NCBI GenBank assembly: GCA_001464065.1
Contig: LNDN01000040.1
Coordinates: forward strand, 1 to 62,514
Direction: 5' to 3'
DNA from: Acidobacteria bacterium Ga0077522
GTDB taxonomy: Bacteria; Acidobacteriota; Vicinamibacteria; Vicinamibacterales; Vicinamibacteraceae
Length of the DNA: 62,514 nucleotides
Under the pieces are notes generated by a model. It worked only from the letters and a program-made list of their open reading frames with translations. It did not search any database and had not been told where the DNA came from. Position 1 is the first letter of the stretch; each line of letters opens with the position of its first letter. The translations under genes and the position numbers were made by a program. This document shows, piece after piece, positions 25,267 through 33,499 of the stretch.

Positions 25267-26696
25267 GCTCGCCCCGGCATCGGGAAGGAGCCTCTGGCGT
25301 CCTCGTAGGCGGCTGCGGCCTGCAGCAACTGCGTCTCGGCGAACGCCGGCGCGGTCAGCTGCAGGCCCACCGGCAGCCCCTGGCCGTCGAGGCCGCACGG
25401 AACGCTGATGGCCGGCAGTCCTGACAGGTTCGCGCTCACCGTGAACACGTCGGCCAGGTACATCTGCAGCGGATCCTCGACCTTCTCTCCGAGGCGGAAC
25501 GCCGTGGTGGGCGCCGTCGGCATGGCCACCACGTCCACCGACGCGAACGCCTGTTCGTAGTCGCGCGTGATCAGCGTGCGGACCTGCTGCGCCTTGCGGT
25601 AGTAGGCGTCGTAGTAGCCCGCGCTCAGGACGTACGTGCCGAGCAGGATGCGGCGGATGACCTCGTCGCCGAAGCCCTCCGTGCGCGAGGCGGCATACAT
25701 CGAGGCCAGGTCCGTGAACGTCCCTGCCGGGGCCCGATGTCCGAAACGCACCCCGTCGTAGCGGGCGAGGTTGGCGCTGGCTTCGGCGGTGGCCACCAGG
25801 TAGTACGTCGGGATGGCGTGCGCGGCGTGCGGCAACTCGACATCGTGCAGCGTGGCGCCGCCGGCCACCATGAGGGCGAGCGCCTGCTCGACCGAGGCCT
25901 GCACGTCCTCGGCGACGCCGCTGGCCAGCAGGGCCCGCGGCACCCCCACGCGCAGGCCCCTGACCGACACCTCGGCCCCCGGAACCTCGAAGGGTGGTGC
26001 CGCGACCGTGGTCGCGTCGAGGGGGTCCGGACCGGCCAGCACCGCCAGCACGTGCCCCGCCTGCCGCACCGTGCGCGTCATCGGGCCGATCTGGTCGAGC
26101 GACGATCCGTAGGCCACCAGGCCGTAGCGCGACACCCGCCCGTAGGTCGGCTTGAGTCCGACGATGCCGCAGAACGAGGCGGGCTGACGGATCGACCCCC
26201 CGGTGTCGGATCCGAGGGCGATGTCGACCGCCCCGGACGCGACCAGCGCCCCTGACCCGCCGCTCGATCCCCCAGGCGTCCTTGCGTGGTCCCAGGGGTT
26301 GCGCACGGGGCCGAACGCGGAGTTCTCGTTGGACGACCCCATCGCGAACTCGTCGCAGTTGGTCTTGGCGACGATGACGGCGCCTGCGGCGTCGAGTCGC
26401 TGGACCACCGTGGCGTCGTAGGGCGCCACGAAGCGATCGAGCATGCGCGATCCGGCGGTCGTCCGCGTGCCGCGGGCGCAGATGTTGTCCTTGATGGCGA
26501 TGGGCACGCCGGCCAGCGGCAGGCGCGCGCGCTCGGCGTCCGGCAGGGCATCGATCGCCGTGGCCGCGGCACGGGCGCGGGCGTCGGTCACGGTAAGCAC
26601 GGCATTGAGTGGTGCCACGTCGGCAATCGCCGCCAACGCGCGCTCGCATGCGGCCTCGCTGCTGGTGCCAGTGGGGCGCAGATCAATCGGGCTCAT
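25263..26696 (-). CDS. gatA: Glu/Asp-tRNA(Gln/Asn) amidotransferase subunit A
   Basis: Amidase subunit of GatCAB, which releases ammonia from glutamine to amidate misacylated Glu-tRNA-Gln or Asp-tRNA-Asn; 477 residues. The Ser-cisSer-Lys triad is in place: lysine in GVPIAIKDNICARGT, cis-serine in RTPGGSSGGSGALVASG and nucleophile in LGSDTGGSIRQPASFCGIVG. The tail GLPVGLQLTAPAFAETQLLQ is typical. ATG overlaps the gatC stop (ATGA). gatB is not in this window and must lie elsewhere. Confidence 0.97.
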   Translation of the reverse strand: MSPIDLRPTGTSSEAACERALAAIADVAPLNAVLTVTDARARAAATAIDALPDAERARLPLAGVPIAIKDNICARGTRTTAGSRMLDRFVAPYDATVVQRLDAAGAVIVAKTNCDEFAMGSSNENSAFGPVRNPWDHARTPGGSSGGSGALVASGAVDIALGSDTGGSIRQPASFCGIVGLKPTYGRVSRYGLVAYGSSLDQIGPMTRTVRQAGHVLAVLAGPDPLDATTVAAPPFEVPGAEVSVRGLRVGVPRALLASGVAEDVQASVEQALALMVAGGATLHDVELPHAAHAIPTYYLVATAEASANLARYDGVRFGHRAPAGTFTDLASMYAASRTEGFGDEVIRRILLGTYVLSAGYYDAYYRKAQQVRTLITRDYEQAFASVDVVAMPTAPTTAFRLGEKVEDPLQMYLADVFTVSANLSGLPAISVPCGLDGQGLPVGLQLTAPAFAETQLLQAAAAYEDARGSFPMPGRA

Positions 26697-26992
26697 GCGC
26701 CGAGCACCCGTGGCACGCGGAACAGGCCGGTCTTCTCGTTGGCGTCGGTCGCGTTGGCGAGCGCCTCGTGCACGCTGAGCGAGGGCCGCGGCGCATCGGC
26801 CCGCAGGTCGCCGGCGCCTTCGACCACGTGGGCCGTCAGGGGCACGCCTTCGGTCGGCACCGCCTGCAGGCGGTCCACGTACTCCAGAATCTGGGCGAGG
26901 TCGGCGCCCAGCCGTGCGCGCGTCTCGTCGGGCAGCCGCAACTGGGCCAGGGCTGCCACGCGGTCGATCTCCTGGGGACTGATGCGAGCCAT
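26693..26992 (-). CDS. gatC: Glu/Asp-tRNA(Gln/Asn) amidotransferase subunit C
   Basis: A 99-residue small subunit that wraps around GatA and GatB. Family features: EIDRVAALAQLRLPDETRAR at the N-terminus, LAQILEYVDRLQAVPTEGVP in the middle, and the C-terminal NEKTGLFRVPRVL. It is the promoter-proximal gene of gatCA and overlaps gatA by ATGA. Confidence 0.96.
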   Translation of the reverse strand: MARISPQEIDRVAALAQLRLPDETRARLGADLAQILEYVDRLQAVPTEGVPLTAHVVEGAGDLRADAPRPSLSVHEALANATDANEKTGLFRVPRVLGA

Positions 26993-27051
26993 CGCGGGCA
27001 GTGTAACGAATTGCGCGGCGAGGGCAGAGGACCGGCACAGGACCGCCGCCG

Positions 27052-27057
27052 TACAAT
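27052..27057 (+). promoter_or_regulatory. -10 box TACAAT six bases before a GTG start
   Basis: TACAAT lies six bases before the GTG of the next gene, so transcription would begin at or near the start codon (leaderless). No good -35 box is visible at 16-18 bases upstream. Confidence 0.45.
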
Positions 27058-27063
27058 GGCGTC

Positions 27064-27993
27064 GTGCTGACCCGACGCGGCCTTCGTCTGTCCCTGGGGG
27101 TGTTGCCCATCGCCCTCGTGCTCCTGACCCCCGCGTCGTCGCCGGCGTGGGGCTTCGAGGCGCACAAGTTCATCGCCGAGCAGGTCATCGCGCTGCTGCC
27201 CCCCGGCCTGCGCGAACTCTTCGAGCGGCAGCGCACGGCGTTCGTCGAGCACTCGATCGATCCCGATCTGTGGCGGAACGTCGGCGTGACCGACGAGCCG
27301 CCCCGGCACTTCCTGGACCTCGACGCCTACGGCGCGCCGCCCTTCGATGCGCTGCCGCGCAGCTACGACGAGGCCGTCACCAAATTCGGCCCCGAAAAGG
27401 TCCACCAGGAGGGCACGCTGCCGTGGCGGGTCGCCGAGATTCACGGCCGCCTGCGTCGGACGTTCGAGCAGCTCGCGCGCCCGGACGGGCCCGGCTACGC
27501 GGTCGACAACGCCGTGTTCTTCGCCTCGGTGATGAGTCACTACATCGGCGACGCCCACGTGCCGTTCCACGCGGTGGTCAACTACGACGGGCAGGTCACC
27601 GGACAGCACGGCATCCACAGCCGCTTCGAGACGGAGCTGTTCGCGCGCCTCAAGCCGCGGCTCACGGTGGCCCCGCCATCGCTGGCGCCGGTCTCGACGC
27701 CCCGCGACACCGCGTTCGCGACGCTCATCGAGGGCGCGGCCCTTGCCACCACCGTGCTCGAGGCCGACCGTCAGGCCATCGGCACCGGGGACCTGTACGA
27801 CGAGGGGTACTTCACGCGGTTCGGCGAGGCGGGCGCCGCCGCCATCCTCGAGCGCCGGATCAATCAAGCCATCGCCTCGGTCGCCGCGCACCTCGTCGGC
27901 GCCTGGGAGGCCGCGGGCAAGCCCGATCTGTCGCAGCCGCGGCCGCCTCGCGGCCCGCAGCGCAAGCGCGCGCCGCGCGCCACGGCTCCGTAG
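27064..27993 (+). CDS. Secreted S1/P1 nuclease - zinc phospholipase C superfamily protein
   Basis: A 309-residue protein with a signal peptide (1-29) cleaved before WGFEAHKFI, the mature N-terminal Trp being a zinc ligand in this superfamily. Other likely ligands are in HFLDLDAYG, MSHYIGDAHVPFHAVVNYDG and HGIHSRFETELF. The fold binds three zinc ions and cuts phosphodiesters of nucleic acids or phospholipids; the substrate cannot be told here. The C-terminus is Pro/Arg-rich and likely disordered. GTG start at 27064 follows a -10-like TACAAT by six bases. Confidence 0.82.
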   Translation: MLTRRGLRLSLGVLPIALVLLTPASSPAWGFEAHKFIAEQVIALLPPGLRELFERQRTAFVEHSIDPDLWRNVGVTDEPPRHFLDLDAYGAPPFDALPRSYDEAVTKFGPEKVHQEGTLPWRVAEIHGRLRRTFEQLARPDGPGYAVDNAVFFASVMSHYIGDAHVPFHAVVNYDGQVTGQHGIHSRFETELFARLKPRLTVAPPSLAPVSTPRDTAFATLIEGAALATTVLEADRQAIGTGDLYDEGYFTRFGEAGAAAILERRINQAIASVAAHLVGAWEAAGKPDLSQPRPPRGPQRKRAPRATAP

Positions 27994-28008
27994 CCGCGCC
28001 GGGGCGCG

Positions 28009-28587
28009 TCAGAACGCCCGGACGTAGGTGAGGTTCTCCTTCACCTCGACGTCCTGCAGGCGCACCGGCTGACCGGGTGTGGCGATCGCCACGTCGTACA
28101 GGCCGGCCGGCGCGACGAGGATCTGGTAGCCCTGGCCCGGCACGCCCCTGGCCACCTCGCTGCCGTCCTTGCGCAGCAGTCGCGCCGACCACGCCAGGCT
28201 GCCGTCCGTCGCCGGCCGCTCCGGCCGGATCTGCAGGGCGCCCCATCCCTTCGTGAAGTTCACGACCTCCAGGTGGCGTCCGCGCTCGCCCGGGTAGGCC
28301 ACCAGCAGGCGCAGCGTTGTCCAGGCGATGCCGCTGACCTTGCCGTCCGTCTGCTGGACGAGTTGCAGGTCGTACTGTCCGGCCAACAGCGGCAACTGTC
28401 GCTCGCCGCTCGGGACGATTGGGGCAGCGCGACCGTTGACGCGCGTGCCCGTCGGGAACACCGTCACGGTGGTCTCGGCGGTGACCTCGACCGCGCCGCG
28501 GAACACGCGCACGTCCAGCGCGAGCGGGGGCGCCGGCTGCGCGCCTGCGGTCGTCAGTGCCAGCCACAGCAGAATCGTTGGCGTCAT
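28009..28587 (-). CDS. Secreted protein of unknown function
   Basis: 192 residues with a signal peptide (TILLWLALTTAGAQP, cleavage near 17). The rest is predicted all-beta with repeated short strands (VRVFRGAVEVTAETTVTVFP, VPGQGYQILVAPAGLYDVAI), resembling a bacterial Ig/carboxypeptidase-regulatory type fold. No catalytic motif is seen. Start taken at 28587; an in-frame upstream ATG (28707) overlaps the divergent gene and lacks a signal peptide. It converges with the nuclease-like gene. Confidence 0.7.
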   Translation of the reverse strand: MTPTILLWLALTTAGAQPAPPLALDVRVFRGAVEVTAETTVTVFPTGTRVNGRAAPIVPSGERQLPLLAGQYDLQLVQQTDGKVSGIAWTTLRLLVAYPGERGRHLEVVNFTKGWGALQIRPERPATDGSLAWSARLLRKDGSEVARGVPGQGYQILVAPAGLYDVAIATPGQPVRLQDVEVKENLTYVRAF

Positions 28588-28705
28588 GCCGATAAGCGTA
28601 GCAGTGGTCCTCGTGTGCCTCGTTGGCGCGAGGCGGCTCGACCATGGGCGTGTGGGCACGGTGAACGGGAAAGCGGGTGGTATCGTAGCTTTCAGAACGA
28701 ACGAC

Positions 28706-29410
28706 ATGTTTGACGTCTACCTCATCCCGATCGGCGCGGGCCGCCTCGAGCCCTACTGCGAACCCGCGGACGAGGAGACGCCTGTCGACCCGCACGAAGA
28801 GCGGGGCCTGTTCCGTCGGCTGATGGATCGTTTCCGTCACATGCTCGCGGAGGCCGAGGATCAACGTCGCCGCCGCGCGCGCGGCGAGGAGATGCCCGAC
28901 CCGGGGACGATGCTCGGGCGCCTGCAGCAGCGGACGCTGCGCGGCATCGCCGAGCACATCAACGAGCAACGGCTGTTGTGGCACCTGCGCAAGCACACGC
29001 ACGCGACGCTGCACCACCCCGACGATGTCACGGCGAGCGAGGCGCTGCAGGTGATGCGCACCTCGCTGCGCAAGGATGCCGACCGCCACCTGCTCTGGCT
29101 GGTCGTCACGACGGTGCTCTTCGTCGCCTCCGGCGCGCTGGCGCTCGTCCCAGGCCCGAACGTCCTGGCGTATTTCCTCGGGTTCTTCGTCGTCGCGCGC
29201 TACCTGTCCTGGCGGGGCGCGCGTCACGGCCTGCGGGCGGTGGTGTGGCACATGACGCCGAGCACCCCGCTCTCGGAACTGCGTGGGGTCCTGCACCTGT
29301 CCGGTGAGGCGCGCGAACCGATCGTGCTCGACATCGCGACGCGCCTGCGGCTGGAGGACCTGCCGCTCTTCGTGGCCCGCATGGTGCCCGATCGCCTGGC
29401 CACCCCCTAG
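28706..29410 (+). CDS. Mitochondrial K+/H+ exchange-related family protein
   Basis: A 234-residue protein. The N-terminus MFDVYLIPIGAGRLEPYCEP matches, from memory, the bacterial members of the Mit_KHE1 (K+-H+ exchange-related) family. A charged coiled region (about 25-110) precedes two close hydrophobic segments (about 130-165, LVVTTVLFVASGALALVPGP and VLAYFLGFFVVARYLSWRGA), with the family-like PGPN turn between them. Its biochemical role in bacteria is unknown. Divergent from the secreted protein across 118 bases. Confidence 0.65.
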   Translation: MFDVYLIPIGAGRLEPYCEPADEETPVDPHEERGLFRRLMDRFRHMLAEAEDQRRRRARGEEMPDPGTMLGRLQQRTLRGIAEHINEQRLLWHLRKHTHATLHHPDDVTASEALQVMRTSLRKDADRHLLWLVVTTVLFVASGALALVPGPNVLAYFLGFFVVARYLSWRGARHGLRAVVWHMTPSTPLSELRGVLHLSGEAREPIVLDIATRLRLEDLPLFVARMVPDRLATP

Positions 29411-29500
29411 TCGAGCCGGCCGGACCGCCTCGAGGCCGCGGCCCTGGCACGTGTGCGCCGCAGCGCGAAGCGCGAAGGCGCATGGTACACTCCGCCCGCT

Positions 29501-30535
29501 TTGACGCTGCGTGAGCTTGCCGACCTGCTCGGCTGCCGTCTCGAAGGCGACGGCGACCTCCTGATCACCCGCGTGGCCGATCTCGCATCGGCCGGCCCGG
29601 GCGACGTCACCTTCTTCTTCAATCCGAAATACGCCAGGGCGCTGGCCGAAACGCGTGCCTCCGCGGTCATCGCCGCCGATGACGTGCCGGTGCCGGCAGC
29701 GGCCCTGCGCACGCCGGAGCCCTACGTCGCGTTCGCGCGGGCGCTCGCGCTGCTGCATCCCCAGCCGGCGCCGCCGGCCGGGGTCCATCCGACCGCGGTG
29801 ATCGACCCGACGGCGGTCCTCGGCGAAGACGTGTCGGTCGGTCCTTACGCGTGCGTCGGCGCCGCGGCGGTGGTCGGGGCCCGGACGTCGATCCGCGCGC
29901 ACGTGACGATCGGCGACGGCGCGGTGATCGGTGACGACTGCCTCCTGCACCCCCATGTCAGCGTGCGCGAGCGGGTCACCCTGGGGCACCGGGTGGTGGT
30001 GCAGGACCATGCCGTGATCGGCAGTGACGGCTTCGGCTTCGCGGCCGATGCGACCGGCACGATGATCAAGATTCCGCAGGTCGGCACGGTCGTCGTCGGC
30101 GACGACGTCGAGATCGGCGTGGGGGCGACGGTGATCGGCGCCGGCTCCAAGATCGACAACCTGGTGCAGATTGGCCACGGCGTCGAACTGGGCGAGCGGG
30201 TGATTCTGGTCTCGCAGGTGGGGATCGCCGGGAGCACGTCGGTGGGCGCCGGGACCATCCTCGCCGGGCAGGTGGGTGTGGCCGGTCACCTCACCATCGG
30301 CAAGGGCGTGCGGGCGACGGCGCAGACCGGCATCCCCAACTCGCTGCCCGACAAGGCGTTCGTCTCCGGGTACCCGGCCATCGACAATCGGGACTGGCTC
30401 AGGGCCTCGGCCATCTTCCGGACCCTGCCGGCCCTGCGCAAGCAGGTCGCCGACCTGCAGCGCCGCCTGGTCACGCTGGAGGGCGCGGCGACCCCGAGCG
30501 CCGCCGACGTGGACGAATCCGGCAGCGAGCGCTGA
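29501..30535 (+). CDS. lpxD: UDP-3-O-acylglucosamine N-acyltransferase
   Basis: Third step of lipid A synthesis; 344 residues. An N-terminal uridine-binding domain (about 1-100, TLRELADLLGCRLEGDGDLL, GDVTFFFNPKYARAL) is followed by a left-handed beta-helix of hexapeptide repeats (about 100-290). The catalytic histidine lies in NLVQIGHGVELGERV; GSDGFGFAADATG and HLTIGKGVRATAQTGIPN are typical. A C-terminal helix (FRTLPALRKQVADLQRRLVT) completes the trimer domain. TTG at 29501 gives the normal N-terminus; a longer GTG frame starts at 29453. A TACACT box stands nine bases before the TTG. fabZ and lpxA do not follow. Confidence 0.94.
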   Translation: MTLRELADLLGCRLEGDGDLLITRVADLASAGPGDVTFFFNPKYARALAETRASAVIAADDVPVPAAALRTPEPYVAFARALALLHPQPAPPAGVHPTAVIDPTAVLGEDVSVGPYACVGAAAVVGARTSIRAHVTIGDGAVIGDDCLLHPHVSVRERVTLGHRVVVQDHAVIGSDGFGFAADATGTMIKIPQVGTVVVGDDVEIGVGATVIGAGSKIDNLVQIGHGVELGERVILVSQVGIAGSTSVGAGTILAGQVGVAGHLTIGKGVRATAQTGIPNSLPDKAFVSGYPAIDNRDWLRASAIFRTLPALRKQVADLQRRLVTLEGAATPSAADVDESGSER

Positions 30536-30591
30536 CCGGCGCGGGCCCCGCGAATCCGAGGCCAAGTCGGCCGTCACGTCGTCCCAAGTCA

Positions 30592-30620
30592 TTGGAGGCG
30601 GGCGCGGGGCCTGCCATAAT
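30592..30620 (+). promoter_or_regulatory. Promoter TTGGAG-17-CATAAT giving a probable leaderless mRNA
   Basis: TTGGAG (30592-30597) and CATAAT (30615-30620) are separated by 17 bases, and the ATG of the M16 gene is at 30628, seven bases after the -10 box. Transcription would start at the ATG itself. Confidence 0.5.
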
Positions 30621-30627
30621 CGATCCA

Positions 30628-32004
30628 ATGACACGCATGCTCGCTCGGCCCGCCGTGGCCGCTGCGCTGGCTGCCGTCGTCGTGGCCGGGGCGTTCGAGA
30701 CGCCCACCGGAGCCACCACGGTCAGGCCGCCGGCGTTCAAGTTCGAAGACTACACGCTGCCCAACGGGCTGCGGGTCATCCTGCTCGAGGACCACTCGAC
30801 GCCGATCGTCCACGTGACGCTCTGGTATCACGTGGGCTCGAAGAACGAGAAGCCGGGGCGCACCGGCTTCGCGCATCTCTTCGAGCACATGATGTTCAAG
30901 GGCAGCCGGAACGTGCAGCCCGAGGCGCACACGTCGTACATCGCCTCGGTGGGCGGACAGAGCAACGCCTACACCACCGAGGACACCACGGTGTTCTGGC
31001 AGACGGTGCCGGCGCAGTACCTGCCGCTGACGCTGTGGCTCGAGGCCGACCGCATGGCGTCGCTGCGCGTCGAGGATGCGACGTTCCGCACCGAGCGCGA
31101 GGTGGTCAAGGAGGAGCGGCGCCAGCGCGTCGAGAACCAGCCGTACGGGCGGCTGTCCGAGATCATCTACGAGCAGGCGTTCACCACGCATCCGTATCGC
31201 TATCCGGTGATTGGCAGCATGGCCGATCTCGAGGCCGCGAGTATCGAGGACGTGCGCGAGTTCCACCGCACCTACTACCGCCCCGACAACGCCACGCTGG
31301 TCATCGCGGGCGACTTCGACCCGACCACGGCGCGCGGCCTGATCGAACGCGAGTTCAGCAAGGTCCCGAAGCCGACCGGGACGGTGCCGCGCACCATCCC
31401 GCAGGAGCCGGTCCGCACGAAGGAGAAACGCGTCACGATCGAGGAGGACTGGCCGCTGCCTGCCGTCGTCGTCGCCTATCCGATCACCTACGACGGGCAT
31501 CCGGATTCCTACCCGCTGCACATCGCGGCCAAGGTGCTGTCGGATGGCACCAGCTCGCGCATCTACCAGCGTCTCGTCTACAAGGAGCGCCTGGCCCTGT
31601 CGGCGTTCGGCCAGGCCAACCTGATCGAGCATCCCAACCTCTTCTACGCCGTGGCGATCGTGGCGCCGGGGCAGACGCCGGCCCAGGTCGAGCGGGCGCT
31701 GATCGAGGAGATGGAGAAGCTGGTCAAGGAGCCGATCACGGATCGCGAACTGCAGCGCAGCAAGAACCAGTTCGCGCGCGACTACGTGCTCGGTCGGCAG
31801 ACGGTGCAGGCCAAGGCGACGACCCTCGCGCACGCCGTCGTCCTGCACAACGGCGACGTCGACACCGCCGATGGCGAGTTCGACATCTTCCAGAAGATGA
31901 CCACGGCCGATGTCCAGCGGGTGGCCAGGACCTACTTCACGCCGCAGAGCCGGATGGTGCTGACGGTGATGCCACGCGGGCAGCGCCCCGGGGGTGACCA
32001 GTGA
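30628..32004 (+). CDS. M16 family zinc peptidase, catalytic member
   Basis: A secreted insulinase/mitochondrial-processing-type peptidase; 458 residues. The signal peptide (1-29) is cleaved near TPTGATT. The inverted zinc motif HxxEH is intact in TGFAHLFEHMMFKGS, with the distal glutamate in TEREVVKEERRQRVEN. Two M16 halves follow, with HIAAKVLSDGTSSRIYQRL in the second. The stop overlaps the GTG of a second, degenerate M16 gene, so the products probably form a heterodimer like bacterial and mitochondrial M16B pairs. It lies between lpxD and lpxB. Confidence 0.94.
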   Translation: MTRMLARPAVAAALAAVVVAGAFETPTGATTVRPPAFKFEDYTLPNGLRVILLEDHSTPIVHVTLWYHVGSKNEKPGRTGFAHLFEHMMFKGSRNVQPEAHTSYIASVGGQSNAYTTEDTTVFWQTVPAQYLPLTLWLEADRMASLRVEDATFRTEREVVKEERRQRVENQPYGRLSEIIYEQAFTTHPYRYPVIGSMADLEAASIEDVREFHRTYYRPDNATLVIAGDFDPTTARGLIEREFSKVPKPTGTVPRTIPQEPVRTKEKRVTIEEDWPLPAVVVAYPITYDGHPDSYPLHIAAKVLSDGTSSRIYQRLVYKERLALSAFGQANLIEHPNLFYAVAIVAPGQTPAQVERALIEEMEKLVKEPITDRELQRSKNQFARDYVLGRQTVQAKATTLAHAVVLHNGDVDTADGEFDIFQKMTTADVQRVARTYFTPQSRMVLTVMPRGQRPGGDQ

Positions 32005-33488
32005 GGGTGCGCGCGGCACAGATGCTGTTCCTGGCGATGATGACGTCGCTCGTCGCCGTGACCTCGCCGTTGTGTGCGCAGGAGCGTCCGCCCCGGCCAC
32101 TCGAGGCGCCTCCGGTCAGGGTGCCGCCCTATGAAGTGCGCACCATGCCCAACGGCCTCCGGGTCGTGGTGGTGTCGCAGAACGAGCAGCCCGCGGTGAG
32201 CCTGCGGATGCTGGTCAAGGCCGGCACCGCGCAGGATCCGACCGGTCGGCCGGGCGTGGCCGCCATGGTCGGGGCCCTGCTCGATCAGGGCACCGCCAAG
32301 CGTTCGTCGGAGCAGATCTCCGACGTCATCGACTACGTTGGAGGTGCGCTCGGCACCGGCGCCGGCACGGACCTCTCCTACGTCAACGTACTCGTCCTGA
32401 AGGACAGCTTCGACTTTGCACTCGACCTCATGTCCGAGGTGGTGCAGACGCCGTCGTTCCCGCAGGACGAACTCGACCGCGTGCGCACCCAGGCCCTGTC
32501 GGCCATGGGCGTGAACATGCAGGATCCCGAGTACGTCGCCGATGCGGTGATCGACCGGCTCGTGTACGGGTTCCATCCGTATGGCCTGCCCGGCAACGGC
32601 ACGCCGGAGTCGCTGCAGCAGGTCACGCGCGACGACCTCGTGCAGTTCCACAAGGCCTGGTTCTCGCCCAACAACGCGCTGCTGGCGGTGGTTGGCGACG
32701 TCGACGTCGAGGAGGCGTTCGCCGGGGTGACGCGTGCCTTCGGCCAGTGGCAGCCAAAGGACCTGCCCGTGCTGCCGATCGCCGAGGTGCCCGAACCGAC
32801 GCGCCGGGTGGTCCTGGTGGATCGCCCCAACGCGGTGCAGACCGAGATTCGCGCCGGCCACGTCGCCATCGCGCGCAAGCACCCGGATTACATGGCCCTC
32901 AACCTCGCCACCAAGATTCTCGGCGGCGAGGGCGCCAACCGCCTGCAGAACGTGCTGCGGTCGGAGAAGGGGCTGACATACGGGGCGTCGGCCGACATGG
33001 ACGCCTACAAGCTGACCGGCGCCATCATCGCCGAGACCGACACGCAGACGTCGACCACCGGCGAGGCCCTGCGGCTCGCCGTGGACGAATTCTGGCGCAT
33101 GGTGCGTGAACCGGTCGGCGATCGCGAGCTGATGGGAGCGCAGGCCTATCTGTCGGGCAGTTTCCCCCTGAGCATCGAGACCGCCGACGGCATCGCGCTG
33201 CAGGTCCTCAACCTGTTGTTCTTCGACCTCGACGTCAAGGAACTCGAGACCTATCGCGATCGCATCAACGCCGTCACCAGCGACGACATCCAGCGCGTGT
33301 CCCGGCAGTTCATCAAGCCGGGTCGCCTGTCGATCGTCCTGGTCGGCGATGCCCGCAAGGTCCTGCCGCAACTCAAGGCCGTCGGCATCGACAACGCGGA
33401 GATCCTGCCGCTCGCCGATCTCGATCTGACCAGTCCCAGCCTCCAGCGCAGGGGCGCGCCCACGCGCGCGCCGGCGGCGGCCCGCTAG
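32001..33488 (+). CDS. M16 family peptidase homologue lacking the zinc motif
   Basis: A secreted 495-residue M16 protein with signal peptide (to about 27, SPLCAQ). Where the partner has HLFEH, this one has GVAAMVGALLDQGTAKRSS, so no zinc site exists. The C-terminal half retains the substrate-holding segments GGEGANRLQNVLRSEKGLTY and FPLSIETADGIALQVLNLLF. It is most likely the non-catalytic partner of the upstream peptidase. GTG start at 32001 overlaps the upstream TGA (GTGA). Confidence 0.92.
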   Translation: MRVRAAQMLFLAMMTSLVAVTSPLCAQERPPRPLEAPPVRVPPYEVRTMPNGLRVVVVSQNEQPAVSLRMLVKAGTAQDPTGRPGVAAMVGALLDQGTAKRSSEQISDVIDYVGGALGTGAGTDLSYVNVLVLKDSFDFALDLMSEVVQTPSFPQDELDRVRTQALSAMGVNMQDPEYVADAVIDRLVYGFHPYGLPGNGTPESLQQVTRDDLVQFHKAWFSPNNALLAVVGDVDVEEAFAGVTRAFGQWQPKDLPVLPIAEVPEPTRRVVLVDRPNAVQTEIRAGHVAIARKHPDYMALNLATKILGGEGANRLQNVLRSEKGLTYGASADMDAYKLTGAIIAETDTQTSTTGEALRLAVDEFWRMVREPVGDRELMGAQAYLSGSFPLSIETADGIALQVLNLLFFDLDVKELETYRDRINAVTSDDIQRVSRQFIKPGRLSIVLVGDARKVLPQLKAVGIDNAEILPLADLDLTSPSLQRRGAPTRAPAAAR

Positions 33489-33499
33489 GTCGCGGTCGC

